This document shows, piece after piece, positions 1-12,009 of a stretch of DNA of 64,000 nucleotides. The position numbers were made by a program, and so were the translations under genes. Location of the stretch: assembly GCA_036417435.1 (NCBI GenBank), contig CM070911.1:3038001-3102000 (forward strand). Direction: 5' to 3'. The notes below the pieces were generated by a model. It saw only the letters and a program-made list of their open reading frames with translations. It had not been told where the DNA came from and searched no databases. This DNA is from Inia geoffrensis. Lineage: Eukaryota > Chordata > Mammalia > Artiodactyla > Iniidae. The first letter of the stretch is position 1; each line of letters starts with the position of its first letter.

Positions 1-1599
1 CTACATAACCCTATCTGACTGTGTTCCCGCAGGCATCCATCTTCCCTTGTCCCCAAGCTTGTAAAGGTGCCAATTTAGAATTAAATGTGAAACAACCAAC
101 CAAAAATGTTAATGGTAGTCAAGAGCTTCATTTCCCCAGGTTTAATCCTGTGTATAAATCATGTGGCCTCGGTATTAGTTTCAAGCCCTCTGGGTAGGAT
201 TGCGGGAGCTCCCCTGTGACTGAGGGGCAAATCCAGGGCCTTTCCCCCCAGCTCACATGCAGTCTGGCATGCCTGCACTGTCCAGGGGGTAGCGGACGGG
301 AACGAAATAAAGGGACAACAGCATGGTCCATGGTGGCCGTGAGCGTTTAACAAATTGCATTGCATTCAATGTGTTGGTTGTATCGGGAAAACCTCTTTCC
401 TGGTTGAGCTGACCTAGATGGGTTCCCAGATAGCAGCCTTTGGGAACTGCAACTACCAGTGAGTAATTTGACAGAAAGAGTTGAATAATTTTTTGTTTCA
501 AACACCGAGGGCCTCGTACAACTTGATTGGTTCAATTGTTTTGAGATGTATTCCTATTTTGCTATGGGGATTAGTTTTGAAACTGTGTGCCCTCTGAGTT
601 CAGCATGATGTATACCTCACATTTCTAGCCAACTCTTAACATATAGCAAGATGGTTTATTATTATTATGTTTTAATATGGAAGCAGACCCGCTGCTCTTC
701 CTCAGCCTCCAGAACCTGACCAGCCTAACTGCGATCACCTGAGACATTGGTTAGAAATTTTTCAATTCATAGAGGGAAAACCCTGAAGATTAAGAGGAGA
801 CACCCAAGAAATCTGGGTTCATTATTGACTGTTGCTAACTAGTTGTATGACTTTAAACAGGTCTCTGGATGCCAATTGATTAGCAATAGACTGACCATGA
901 ACTTTACTTATTGTCTGTACCAGATGCTATCAGAGTGAGAGAGGGCAGTACTCACAGTAACGGAAGGACAGTAAGCATAAACCAGAACAGTCCAGGCCAG
1001 GACACAACACATGGTCACCTTTTATGTCAATGGGAGCCACTAGTGTTTCGACCACAGGGAAGTTGTTCAGAGAGACAGTTTGCCCTCAGCACTCAGCAGA
1101 TCAACTACCTGTCTTACAAATTGTGATTCCAAGGAGGACTTCATTTGGAAGAGAAGTCCCCATAGGGGGAAGTGTGTCCTGAGGATCTCAGATCTAGAGA
1201 AGAAATAGTAAGAGAGTAGAAGGCAAATTTCAGTATGAGAAGCTATATGGCAGCCCTGCAAAGGGAGTGATCCTCTATCCCACTGTGAGGAGGGAAGGTC
1301 AGTGTGGACCCATCTATCACTCCCCAGGAGTGGAGGTGGAATTTGGGTGGCAACAAAGTAGAATTTGTCCCTTTCTCTATGTCCACAGAAATAGAGAGAG
1401 AGAAAGAGAGAGAGATCACCCACAGACCCACAGATGTGGCACTGAATTCACCCAGACCTATATGTTCCTGATTTGAAGAAGAGAAATATTGCCTCTGCTT
1501 GTCTTCTGTCTCCCACCCCAAGCCCCCACCTCTCTTATTTTTGTGATTTTCCTTTTCTGCCCCCTCACTTTCCCTCTCCCCTCTGGATACCTGGGACAT
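1..1599. other. Non-coding span, no gene seen
   Basis: This is ordinary AT-rich mammalian DNA with no open frame of recognisable content. Inside it, about 790-900 resembles a forward MIR (the part of the consensus running from the tRNA-like region into the CORE, around TTGTATGACTTTAAACAGGT). A short GA-rich run sits at 1393-1415. I see nothing else that can be named. Confidence 0.6.
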
Positions 1600-1752
1600 G
1601 GAGCTCCCATAAGCTCCTTGATGGTGGGAGACTTCTCTGTCTTGTTCAACTAGAGCACCCAGGATACCATCTGGTACATGGCAGGTCTTCAAAAAGTACT
1701 GTGAAGTGACTAAAGAATGAGCTCAACTGAAAAAAAAAAAAAAAAAAAAAAA
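1600..1752 (+). mobile_element. L2 LINE 3' fragment followed by an A-tract
   Basis: The stretch around AAGCTCCTTGATGGTGGGAG, then TCTTGTTCAACTAGAGCACC and TGGTACATGGCAGGTC, follows the L2 3' end (CTCCTTGAGGGCAGGGAC ... CAGTGCCTGGCACATAG). It is strongly diverged, so it is old. An uninterrupted A-run of about 23 at 1730-1752 follows. L2 itself does not end in poly(A), so the run is probably independent slippage growth or the tail of something unrecognised. Confidence 0.6.
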
Positions 1753-1943
1753 GAAAAACTAACATGACCAGAAGACTGAGGACTCAGAAAGAAGGAGAGA
1801 AAACGTGGGAACCAACCTCAACGTGCATGTGCATCTCACTTTCTCCATCAGGTGTGCATCCTTCCACCTCCTGGAGCTTGCTTCTTTTGCCATCTCGCTC
1901 GACCTCTCCCCTTCAGGCCTGACATGCTCCTCATATCTGGGTA

Positions 1944-2162
1944 TCATAGTCTGAGCAGCTTATAAACTACACAAGTTTATTTTTCATGGTTTTGGAGACT
2001 GGAAGTCTGGATCAGGATACCAGCATGGTCAGAGGGCGGTACTCTTATTTAGTTTTGCAAATGGCTACCTCCTCACTATGTCCCCACATGGCGGAGGGAG
2101 ATTCTCTCTCTGTCTCTCTCTGTCTCTGTTCCTCTCCCTGTCTCTGCCTTTCTGTCTGCCTG

Positions 2163-2200
<38 letters not shown>

Positions 2201-2347
2201 CTCCTCTTATAAGGTCACTAATCCCATCATGATGGCTCTGTTCTCATAAACTGAGGACCTCCCATAGTCCTCGCCTCCTAATACCATTGCCTTGTAGATT
2301 AGGGTTTCAGCATATGGATTTTGGGGACACAAACATTGTCTATAGCA
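1944..2347 (-). mobile_element. MLT1-type MaLR (ERVL) solo LTR
   Basis: Read on the minus strand this matches the MLT1 LTR consensus from start to end. Landmarks in plus orientation are GGTTTTGGAGACTGGAAGTC, CCCCACATGGCGGAGGGAGA, CTTATAAGGTCACTAATCCC, CCTCCTAATACCATTGCC and CAGCATATGGATTTTGGGG. No internal retroviral sequence or second LTR is seen, so it is a solo LTR. A CT microsatellite has expanded inside it. An L1 fragment starts directly at its plus-strand end. Confidence 0.85.
2102..2197. repeat. (CT)n microsatellite
   Basis: An imperfect CT/TCTG run (2102-2163) leads into a pure CT run of about 34 bases (2164-2197), inside the MLT1 LTR. It is probably length-variable between individuals. 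Confidence 0.9.
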
Positions 2348-2840
2348 TCTTCATTTATGTACATACAATGGAAGACTACTCAGCCATAAAAAATAATGAA
2401 ATTTTCTGTTTGAGGCAACATGGATGGACTTGGAGGGCATTATGCTAAGTAAAATACGTCAGACAGAAAAAGACAAATACTGCATGATATCACTTATATG
2501 TGGAATCTAAAAAAACACAACAAACAAGTGAATAGAACAAAAAAGAGACAGACTTACAGATATAGAGAACAAACAAGTGGTGACGAGTGGGGAGAGGGAA
2601 GGGGGAGGGGCAATATAGGTGTAGGGGATTAAAAGGTAAAAACTCTTTGGTATAAAATAAGGTACAAGGATATATTGTACAAATAGGGAATATAGCCAAT
2701 ATTTTATAATAACTAGAAATGGAGTATAATCTTTAAAAATTGTGAATCACCATCCTGTACTCCTCTAATTTACATAATATTACTGTACACCAGCTACACT
2801 TCAAATCAGTCAATCCATCGATCAATCAATCAATAAACCA
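2348..2840 (+). mobile_element. L1 LINE 3' end (older L1MA-like type)
   Basis: The segment begins in the end of ORF2 (ACTCAGCCATAAAAAATAATG, then AACATGGATGGACTTGGAGG and AATACTGCATGATATCACTT) and runs through a G-rich 3' UTR to TACTGTACACCAGCTACACT and a short CAAT repeat near an AATAAA. Frames are disrupted and there is no coding capacity. It abuts the MLT1 LTR, which suggests nested or adjacent insertion. Confidence 0.85.
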
Positions 2841-2994
2841 GATCCAGGGGTAAGGCAGGAGAACACTGTGTGATATGAATGTTTTCAGGAGGCAGGATTT
2901 AATGATCTATATGTCCTCATTTTGGAACTCTGGAAGTTTGAATGCATGGTTTATGCTTGGAATTTTCTATAACTTAATTTTATGTCGATGACAG

Positions 2995-3175
2995 CCAATG
3001 GTGGTGATAATAATAGTGATAATAATAGTAGTTGGCCCACACTGAGTTCTCACCCTCTGCTGAGTACCAAACTCAACACTTTACGTGAAGACTTTCACTG
3101 CATTTTCCGTCATCCTTTGAGATCACATTATTAACCACACGTTAGGGGTAAGGATGCTGAGACAAGGCTTGCGCT
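2995..3175 (-). mobile_element. MIR SINE relic
   Basis: The order GTGATAATAATAGTGATAAT ... CTGAGTACCAAACTCAACAC ... ATTATTAACCACACG ... GATGCTGAGACAAGG follows a reverse-strand MIR, running from the poorly conserved 3' end through the CORE. It is old and diverged. Confidence 0.6.
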
Positions 3176-3194
3176 TTCACAGGAAAGGTCTGAG

Positions 3195-3342
3195 TGGAAA
3201 GAGATGAAGAGCTGTGTCCCGTGGTGGATCGCCAGGGGACTTAGTAGCATCAGGAGCGGATCACGGATTGCGCGATAGGAGCAGAAGACGAGTGGTCGCT
3301 GCTCCCAGCACCCCCAGTCCCCTCTGTGCCCTCTGTGTCAGG
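3195..3342 (+). other. Candidate first exon: CpG cluster ending in a strong splice donor
   Basis: Eight CpG dinucleotides lie within 79 bp (3220-3298) in a region otherwise nearly free of CpG. The stretch ends in TGTGTCAGG followed by GTAAGTGAT at 3343, which is a near-consensus 5' splice site. A 24-codon open frame starts at an ATG at 3204 and stops at 3276-3278, so it is not an obvious coding exon. A promoter-proximal first exon of a non-coding RNA is one reading. Chance is the alternative. No TATA box is evident. Confidence 0.22.
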
Positions 3343-3344
3343 GT

Positions 3345-4866
3345 AAGTGATACCTTTTGAAATTAATTATTTGATTGTCTTCCCTTGCATTTACTTGTCT
3401 TTCTTAAATAATGGGATCACAGCCTGGAAAAAAGTCCATGATAGTTATTTTTCCCCTATTTCCAGATGAGCAATATTGAACTAAACTTGTATGAGAACGT
3501 GTTCTAAATGGCTGTGTGTCCTATACAGATTACTGGACAGAAATTCCAGGATGCTTTAATGCCTCAAACAGTCCCAAAAGTGCTTTGTCTACTTATGTTA
3601 TGTGATTCATTGATCCACTGTAGAACTGAATTAACAAAAAGAGATAGCCAGAGTGAGATTTCTTCAAAATAAACCAGAAAATCAGTGGCAGAGAAACAGA
3701 CCTTCCCAGAGTATATTACTGATCAAATAAAACTCGTTATTTTCTAGTCAACTCTAATGTAAAAGCTTTTAAAGAGTATAATATTAGTTGACAATATTGT
3801 AAAATAATAGAGATAATTTTTAACTGCATGTGAATTTGTGGGTCTTTTATATGATTACAATGACTCTTCTTTTTCCTTGTTAGCAGGCACTTTATTCATT
3901 TGATCTTAAAATCAAGGTTAAACAAACTCTGCATTTCAACCTCTATATTCCCAAGGTTAAACGTAACATATGCTTCATTCTTGAGCCCTAATTATGCTCC
4001 CAACCATTTGTCTTATGTATTATGACTCCCAAACACACTGTGAGAAGAAGAAATTACAAATTTAACAATTTTTGAAAGAATCCAAATCCAATTAGATAAT
4101 CATCTGATTTATACGTTATATCTGCAGGGTGAAGCACAATGTAAAATAATGAGCTGTAATTATTTTAGGAAATGTTCCAGAGACACCAGAAAGATATCAT
4201 TTACAATAAGTTATTACAACTTCCTTTTCCTTGTTGTTTCTTTATATACTGTAATTACAGTATTGATTATTTGAAGGATTAGTCCATGACTAAGTGAACA
4301 TAACCTGCTTTGCCTGGTTAAATCAGTAAACACTACATGTCACTGATTCCTAACATTTTGTACTAATTAGTAACCAGAGAGTAACTGCTCATGTACCATG
4401 AGCTTATCATTAGATATTTTGGATTTGTGAGAATTGCTTCATGCACATGTGGAACTCATCTTTCCCGATGCACGTGAAATGCTTCCTTGGAATCACAGAT
4501 TGTTGAGATCAACATTTTGGCATTTTTGTCTGCTAAGAAACAAAAGCCAAAGACATATAAATGATCTGGTCTCAGCATTTATACCCCGACTCTCATGAAG
4601 TACCTTAGACCTTTAGGGGCAATTCCAGTAATTTGCTTAGTATTTTTTCTCCCTAGAATTTTCTTGAGGAAAACCCAAATCATAAGCATTATTTACACAC
4701 ACACTCACTGGAAGAAAATGTAGGCTTACATTTCAGATTTTTCTTAGAAAAATAGTGGAGGAACCTTAAGCCTAAGCATTGCCACCCACCTGGACTTGAC
4801 CTCTTCAGCCAGTGGAGTGCTCATGAACGTTCATCCACTGGGGTGGGAGGGTTGTTTAATTTGTGT
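3345..4866. other. Non-coding span, no gene seen
   Basis: AT-rich unique-looking DNA. I could not match any stretch to a repeat family with confidence, and all frames are short. Confidence 0.55.
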
Positions 4867-4868
4867 TA

Positions 4869-5331
4869 CAGTCAGTCCCCTCCACAGGAACCTTCAAGTT
4901 GCAAACTTTCAAAAACTTGAATATGCGTTCTGTCAACGTCAGGTGCGAGTGGAATTGCAGCTCGCCCTCCGTCTCCTGTTGCTGAGGATCCTTCGGCTCT
5001 ACCATCTCCCACCTCCTCTCTCCACTCCAGTCAGTAACTCTTCCTGCTGTTCACTCGATGCCAGCCCCTGTGTGCCAGCCATTGTACTGTACTGCTGTAC
5101 TTTTCAAGATACCGTACTGTAAGATTAAAATGTTTTCTTTATTTTTTGTGCTTGTTTTTTTCTGTATTATTTGTGTGAAATGTATTATAAACCTATTACA
5201 GTACAGTACTATAGAGCCGATTGTGTTAGTTGGATACCTAGGCTAACTTACTAACAAACTGGACTCACGAACAAATTAGATTGACAAATGCACTCTCGGA
5301 ACAGAAGTCGTTTTATGTAGGGAACTTACTG
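4869..5331. mobile_element. Tigger-like DNA transposon, internally deleted (non-autonomous)
   Basis: The two ends are inverted: the left end starts CAGTCAGTCCCCTCC and the reverse complement of the right end starts CAGTAAGTTCCCTAC. Both are flanked by TA (4867-4868 and 5332-5333), the target duplication of Tc1/mariner elements. The body matches the mammalian Tigger/pogo-type consensus (TACAGTACAGTACTATA, GTGTTAGTTGGATACCTAGG, CTCTCGGAACAGAAGTCG). At 463 bp it has no transposase frame. The open frames across it are by-products. Confidence 0.8.
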
Positions 5332-5365
5332 TATTGTTCTTAAGTTAAAGAAGAATCCTTAGTTC

Positions 5366-5580
5366 TTTTTTTTTTTTTTTTTTTTTTAATGGTACACGGG
5401 CCTCTCACTGTTATGGCTTCTCCCGTTGCAGAGCACAGGCTCCGGACGCACAGGCTCAGCAGCCATGGCTCACAGGCCCAGCCGCTCCGCGGCATGTGGG
5501 ATCTTCCCGGACCGGGTCACGAACCCGTGTCCCCTGCATCAGCAGGCGGATTCTCAACCACTGCGCCACCAGGGAAGCCC
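5366..5580 (-). mobile_element. CHR-family tRNA-derived SINE (cetacean)
   Basis: On the plus strand a T-run (5366-5387) is followed by the reverse-complemented SINE and ends CCACCAGGGAAGCCC. The pol III B-box region appears as CGAACCCGTGTC. Flanking imperfect target duplications are AGAATCCTTAGTTCTTT (from 5352) and AGGATCCTTAATTCTTT (from 5581). Several CpG sites of the consensus have decayed, so this is not among the youngest copies. Confidence 0.93.
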
Positions 5581-5597
5581 AGGATCCTTAATTCTTT

Positions 5598-8589
5598 AGC
5601 TGTCTTTAAATGTCTTTCAGTTTCAAGTGAATGGAATCCTCTTAAATCAAGCAGGTCCATCTGGCATTTAATCCAGTGACGGACTACCTCTCAGGCAGAA
5701 AGAACTTTTCATAATTCAGAGTACTTTATGCAGAAATCCAAGAGCCGGCCATATACTTTTCTTCTTCAGATAGTTCTGTCATAGCTTCATTTTCACACTC
5801 TATCCATTTCCTAAGAGTTCTAATGTGTCTTTTAAGTTCACATATTTTTACTTCATTCTTTTAAAATACCTGTATGATGAACTTAATATTCAACCTATTT
5901 AAAAGCATAAATAAATACACCCAAGTGAATTAGAGTCAGAGGTCATGTTTGGTTTTACAGGCAAAGACATCCTTTCTTTGAATAAGAACATCATAGAATT
6001 GCCCAGCCACATATTGTAGGTTTTATGCCAGATCCTCTCCAACTACAATGAGCTTTTCCATTTAAATTATTTTTTCACTGGTGGAAGATTGAATAGAGCA
6101 ATAATCCTCTGAAATACTCTGTGGAACCTTTATGTATAAGAAGTCTGGAAGGTACTGCAAATCCTAATTTTTTAAGATCAATATAAATGGATGCAATTTG
6201 GTCATGTGTGCACACATACACACATGCATGCATAAACAGGTAGCCTTTGTTGGTGGCTCTGAGAATTGATGTAACTCTTTTGTAAAAAAAAAAAAGTCAA
6301 AAAATAGCAAGAATCATCTATATTTGTATACTTTTACATTCCATAAATTGAACTCCTAGAACTTATTCAAAAACTAGTCATTTAATAAAAACATAAATAT
6401 ACACAATGAATATGTCCCTCCAATACTATAAATAATAACAAAATATGGAACATTATAATACATTAAAATTATTATTATAGAATCCATATAGAAGAACAGA
6501 AATTGTAACACATTGTTCCAAGAAAAGAGCAGGTTTGCCACTATGATTTCAATTATGTTAAATTGATTACATTAAACATTTTAAAAAGTAATATCTTAAT
6601 TTGTTTTCAGCTAAAATAAATAATTGTAAAGAGATAAGTTTTAAAATACTGGTATTTGGCAGCTAAACATTATTATAAAACAAATAAGTTTAAAAACCCT
6701 AAGAAAATCCCAGTGTCATCACATTTTAATTATAACATGGCATTAGTGTCACTCAAAGGTTTTTGAAAATTTATTTGTGTAAAAATTTTTAGATAGAAAT
6801 TAAAAGGATGTTGGCATCTGTGTGAAGATGAAATCTGGGGTGATTAGGGGAGCAGTGGAGCCCTGGTTTTCGTTTTGATAAAACAGTGACTTCAGAATCC
6901 ATTACTCTGATCTTGACATTTCAGAGCTAAGAAGCCTGCAAGTATCAAGCGCACACGTGTCTGTTCCACTGGTCCTTGTGTTCAGCGCGGTGAGTCAGGA
7001 ATCAGGGAGCGTCCGTAATCCAATACATGCAGCAGGACCCCGAGTATTGGATTTCCCCAAGGCCAGTCAAAGAGTGTACTGTTCAGAGGGGAACCATGCA
7101 AAGAGTGGAAATTAGGGCAGTGTGTTAGAGAACTAATTAGAACGGTCCCTTTATAAGAATCAGAAAATGTGTACGAGAGCTATTTTAGTAGATGTGGGGA
7201 GGATGTAAAAAGTAAGCAGAGCTTAGATGTGGACGCGGGGGACCCCTTTAAAGACAGAGATGCATGTTTCAACTGTGAGGAAACACAGCTGTATTTGTTT
7301 ATTAGGGGAAATAGTAAGTTATAAAAGCTCTCCCCAAACAAAATTGCTTTCCTCCACTAAATGGAGGATGAACATAGGTGTCACATGGCAGACAGGCATC
7401 ACCAATCCCTCTTGGGGGTCAGGGATAAACTTAGCAAAACCTTCAAATGTTTACTGTATAATGAGGCGTCAGAAACCTGGCCTGCTAAGTAATGTTGCCT
7501 CAAGAGTCTGAGAGGAAGATGGGTCTCAGCTTATTCCACACTAGGGACAAAATCAAACCCCTGGTGATTTCCATTAGCTCTCAGGAGCAGATACTTTTGC
7601 AGGGCTGGGCAGGGAATTAGGCTATTAAATTACACTCTTTCTCCGAGACGCGCTGTCATTCTCTTCCCCCTTCCTGCAGATGTTCTATCAAAGCAAGTCA
7701 TTGTGGTCATTTATCTTGCCAAACTTAAAATACTTTCTCCAGAACTAATTTTTCCCTCAGTACTTGAGGTCTTTGTACTCTCTGTCTTGCTTCCCTGATC
7801 TCGTATGGATCTAAGATTAATTTGCACCAGCTAGGAGTTCAACAACAAAATCAATTTCAATTGGGTCAGACGGGGTCACTGTGGGCCCAGTAGTGTGAGG
7901 AAAGAAATAGATTATTATCATTCCAGAAGCACAGTGCTAAGGTTCAGTATGAGGAGAGAGAAGCACATTTCCATCAAAGCAATAAATAATTCTTTTCAAA
8001 GCGTCAGAAACAAATAGGAATTGGGCTTGTTTTCCACCAGGCTTTACAGAAACTGTACGTAAGCGGGTCAACTACGCGCTTGACGAGGTGAGGAAAATTA
8101 TCAAATGAGATTTGTGGTACCTTTGGTAGAACTGCATTAGGACCATTTACCCCTGTCACTGGCAGGACCACTGATGGATCTCCTGTCCTCTCTTTAGCAT
8201 ATTTAAATTAAGCACACACTTTCTGTATAGAAATATTCTCTGGCATTTCATATGAAGCATCTTACAAGAGGACTTCAGAGCATTTCTCCTAAAAACAAAC
8301 CTAAACAATGGTTGTATTTATTTCCCTTTGTCATTGAAATGTACCATCAGTGGAAAAGGCATCCAGAGAGTAAATTAAAACCAAGCTGCGTAGGTCACAT
8401 TTTTAGCTTTTTGTTTGGTCACTGAGGTTAAAAGAAAATCAAGAATAAGCAGTGGAGTTTTCTATGTTTCTTCCTTAAAAACGTCAAAATTTACAACGGC
8501 TAGTGACAGTTTATTAGTTTAAAAATGTATTAGTTGCATGAAAAATGTTCCTTATGACTCTTTACCTCTCTTAATTCAAAATGTATCAG
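5598..8589. other. Non-coding span, no gene seen
   Basis: Unique-looking AT-rich DNA, about 3 kb. Small features are a CACACATA-type run near 6210-6235 and an A-run at 6283-6294. The region 6840-7120 is somewhat richer in GC but holds no frame or splice pair I trust. Confidence 0.55.
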
Positions 8590-8720
8590 TGGGTGTCAGC
8601 CATGTAGAAATACACTGTGCTGGGTATTTAGAGCAATGGACAGATGAATCAACCCTGGGCCTCATCCTCAATGAGCTTGCACCAGACTATCCCACACCTA
8701 AGAAATATAGGATTAACAAA
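8590..8720 (-). mobile_element. L2 LINE 3' fragment
   Basis: ACACTGTGCTGGGTATTTAG ... GGGCCTCATCCTCAATGAGC resembles the reverse complement of the L2 3' end (GGCACTGTGCTAGGCACTGG ... CCTGCCCTCAAGGAGC). The short open frame here is a by-product. Confidence 0.5.
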
Positions 8721-8759
8721 GTAAGATTATTTTTAATTGGAAAAAAGTAATGCATTCTC

Positions 8760-8865
8760 TATTTGTAAATTATTATTGTAGGTAAGTATAGGTATTATTT
8801 CATTTAATTGTCACAAACATCCTGGAAAGTTGTTGTATGACTCTGGTCTCAATCACACAGATTGA
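8760..8865 (-). mobile_element. Possible MIR relic
   Basis: GGTATTATTTCATTTAATTGTCACAAACATCCTG resembles the reverse-strand MIR 3' part (the CTCATTTAATCCTCACAACAACCCT motif). The rest is too diverged to be certain. Confidence 0.4.
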
Positions 8866-8869
8866 AATC

Positions 8870-9400
8870 AGTTCTAGCTTATTTAAACAAAAAGGGATTT
8901 ATTGTAGGCTACCGATTGTCAGAAGGACTGAAGAAAAGCCAATCTAGGCTGAGGTTTCAGGGTTGATTACCTTGATAACACGCAGACTAGACTTACCCCA
9001 TCAAGGAAGCCGTTGACCTGTGGAATCAGGACATGATAGTTAATTCATGAACCCACGAAGCAGCCATTGGCTCCCAGAGCACATCACAGAATGGGTGTCC
9101 CATAAACCCGCTCTACCCCCTAGGATCCATTCCAACATTCCAAGTAACTCTGATGGACAGAAGCAACAGTACTTCTAGTATCTTTGCCTCTATTAGTCTG
9201 AAAAACACAGTTTTTAGCTCTCCAGCCTCTACACTCCTGCACAGGTTTGGATCAACCAACCAGCAGTACCTGCCACAGTGGTCAGGATCCCATTTTTCAC
9301 AGAAAGGACCAAATTTAGGGAAGATTTATGTAGAGCAAATTCGTTATAAAGCCTCAATGTAGCAGGGCTGTGATTCAAATATAACCCCAAAACCTCTCTC
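8870..9400. other. Possible ancient repeat, family not identified
   Basis: AACAAAAAGGGATTTATTG at the left resembles the start of a common mammalian repeat of the form AAAAAGGAATTTATTGG, and the composition is more GC-balanced than its surroundings. I cannot name the family. A 69-codon open frame (9153-9362) has no recognisable protein features. Confidence 0.3.
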
Positions 9401-11699
9401 CACCCCGTTTCACTCAGTCAACCAACTGAGCAAAAATATGCTTATAAAGTACTTCTGAGCATTTGTGGATTAAAGAGGAGGAAGACGCTGGTTCTAACTA
9501 GTGAGAAGGCTGAGTCCACTGCTGATACTCACAGTGGTTCTCTGGCGGGACAGGCACTTACTTGGAATGTTCTTAGAAAGCATAGAATCTAAACATGAGC
9601 GTGGAGAAGGAAAAGGGCCTTCCAGGGAGAAAAACACAACAAGTGGGTGAATGCGCAGAGGCAAATGATTACATGAAGGGCGAGTCTTGTTAAAATGAAG
9701 AGAAGTGAAGAGGCTGGAAGGGGAGAAATTACACAGACACGTGTCTTTTCCTCACTCTGGACTTTGCTCTCCAGTAGGGCGTCTGGCCTTAGAACGTCGC
9801 TGAGGTATTTGAGATGGAAAGGGACACGGTCAGATTGATGCTTCAGGAAACTCAATCACTTCATCCATGTTCCTTTGTAACGGAATAAGAATTTTCTGTA
9901 AAGATGTACTTACAACACAATCAGAATTGGCAACTGACCTAGTTAACAGGGCTGGACTAGGCCCCTGTGTGACCTGTCCTTGTGGACGGCGATCGTGTGC
10001 CTGGAAGTCAGGATCCATGTGAGACACACGGAGCCTTGTCTCATGTAAACACAGCAGTGTTTGCTGTACACAAAACACTCATTTCTACAGACCTCTGTGA
10101 TTGTACAAAGTGGTAGGGAAGGAAGCCCTTGGAATTCACAAAAGGAAGAAAAGATAAAAAAAGTGAGAAGCGAATACAAAGAGATGCTTATAAATGTCTT
10201 TGAGGGAAAAATAATATACCTAAAGACCTGCTGTCCTTCATTTGGATAATTATAAAAGTGAAGTACAGAATGAGTCCATAACTTTGCTCTCCTGCATGTA
10301 CATGAACTCAATGAAAAGGCATGGAAGCATTCCTACATTTCCTGTGACTGGGGAAGGAGGAACTTCAGGAATTCAGTAGAATCCAATCTGCAGGCCACCA
10401 GCCTCCAGTGGGAAGTACCTGGAGCTAAATTACTGTCCCCTGTGAATATGAATTCAACCCAAGCAAACCCTTCAGGAAGAGCAGCAAATCAGGAAGCCCA
10501 CCTACCTGGTGGGGAGATGCTTGCTCTGTGCTCCCAGAGTCTGGTCTGGTTGTGGTTGAGGCACAGACGTGGGTTCTGGCACACACATGCAGATGCACAC
10601 ACAGACAGGCACGCACACACACCCTACACTTGTGCGCACCAAAGCCCTAAGGCCAACAACATCATAACTAACAAAAAGCCAGAGCTTTGGAACTTGCCCT
10701 TGGGCCCGTGCATTATAAAAGGCCAGCAGGGCAAACATTTACAGGAGAATGTCTATGGAGCTGGTCCTGGGGAAGCAACATTTCAGCCATCCCTTCTCCT
10801 GGTCATTCTAGCCATACTGGCAAGAAAATTTAAAATGAGAAGGAAAAAACGAGAATGCTTATTCAGAGTAAAGGTGTCAGATAAAAAGAGGTAATGATTT
10901 AATTGAGCAAATGTAACAGGCCTTTTAAAATATATGTTTGTGAATGCCGAAGTTTGAATTTTATAACAGCTTTTCAACTTTCTAATGACCTAGGTAAGCC
11001 TTAATTTTGCCAGTAAATGGAGAAGAGCAGCAGGATGAAAACAGGGGAACCAACACAGTTGCGTTGCTGTCCATCAGGGAAGGATTATGGGGGACATGGG
11101 AGAGGGGGAGGGACACCCCGGTCCTGTGTGAGGATTTGGAGAGAGCAAGAGGCAAGAGGCGGCTGCAGCCTTGAGAAGGTCATTTGTGAAAGAAGAGATC
11201 AGTTTCAAGGAGTTTATAATTTCAGCAATTATTTCAAATATAAGTTTGTCTTCCCTTTCTTCCCCCAGATCTTAAACAAATCACACGTTTGTGTTAGGGC
11301 AGCATCAGATGTGGACGTCCACGTGTGCTGGGGAAAAGCACCCCTGAGAACTCGGGAAGAGGCACACATGGGGTTACCTTCCTAAAATAATAATAATGAA
11401 TAGAAGTGAAGAAGTGTATCCTCTTAAAAGAAAAATGAAAAATTCTCATAAACTCAGGAGACAGCAACACCAGCTGCAATTGAAGTTCCCTGTCTTTCAC
11501 CTACTTAATATCGCTGAGTAGAAATATCTGGATTTTACCCCCTGGACGGGAGTGCAGTGCCACCCTCCTATTTTCACACTTAATTTTCCTCTTTCCCATT
11601 CAGTTGGTATCTTAAAACGATATTCACTCTAAGTTGACAAAGCATCCTCATCATATGGAGGCCCATGATAAAGCTGCTCTTCAAAGTACATGACCTTGA
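9401..11699. other. Non-coding span, no gene seen
   Basis: Unique-looking DNA. It includes a CA-rich, imperfect run at 10576-10622 (ACACACATGCAGATGCACAC and similar), which accounts for the cysteine/histidine-rich open frames in that place. Open frames of 122 to 150 codons here (9943-10311, 10442-10894, 11017-11385) show no domain, signal peptide or conserved motif, and none of them can be supported as genes. Confidence 0.55.
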
Positions 11700-11707
11700 A
11701 TGCTAAG

Positions 11708-11872
11708 GTACACACACACAGATATATGAGTGTACACATGTGTACATACATACACATATATACATGCATTTATGCATACACATATGCAAACAAGTCTACG
11801 TACATGTGTTACACCTGCATGCATACACATGCATATACACATATCTACCTAGACACATACACACATAAGTAT
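11708..11872. repeat. Compound ACAC/CATA microsatellite
   Basis: About 165 bp of alternating purine-pyrimidine repeats built from ACACAC, CATACATACACATA, ATGCATACACATATGC and related units. An open frame rich in Tyr, Thr and His crosses it as a by-product. The alternating pattern could favour Z-DNA. Confidence 0.85.
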
Positions 11873-12009
11873 AGTTCCAATAGAGATTGTCATCAAAATA
11901 TGACAGCACTTTTGTAACCCATTAAATGGTTAACGAGGTGAGGTTTTTGAAATGATCTAATGTTGGCAGGAGAGCAGAAGCAGCCCACACACTGCTGATA
12001 GGAAAGTAA

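Noticed and set aside
1243..1692. 149-codon open frame, minus strand
   Set aside because: Runs through GA-rich and C-rich simple sequence and the L2 fragment. No recognisable content.
1944..2347. Intact endogenous retrovirus
   Set aside because: Only single LTRs of an ancient MaLR family are present. No internal region or paired LTR was seen here or at the other four copies.
10442..10894. 150-codon open frame, plus strand
   Set aside because: Crosses a CA-rich microsatellite that removes stops. Composition is odd (His/Thr/Cys runs) and there is no recognisable protein.
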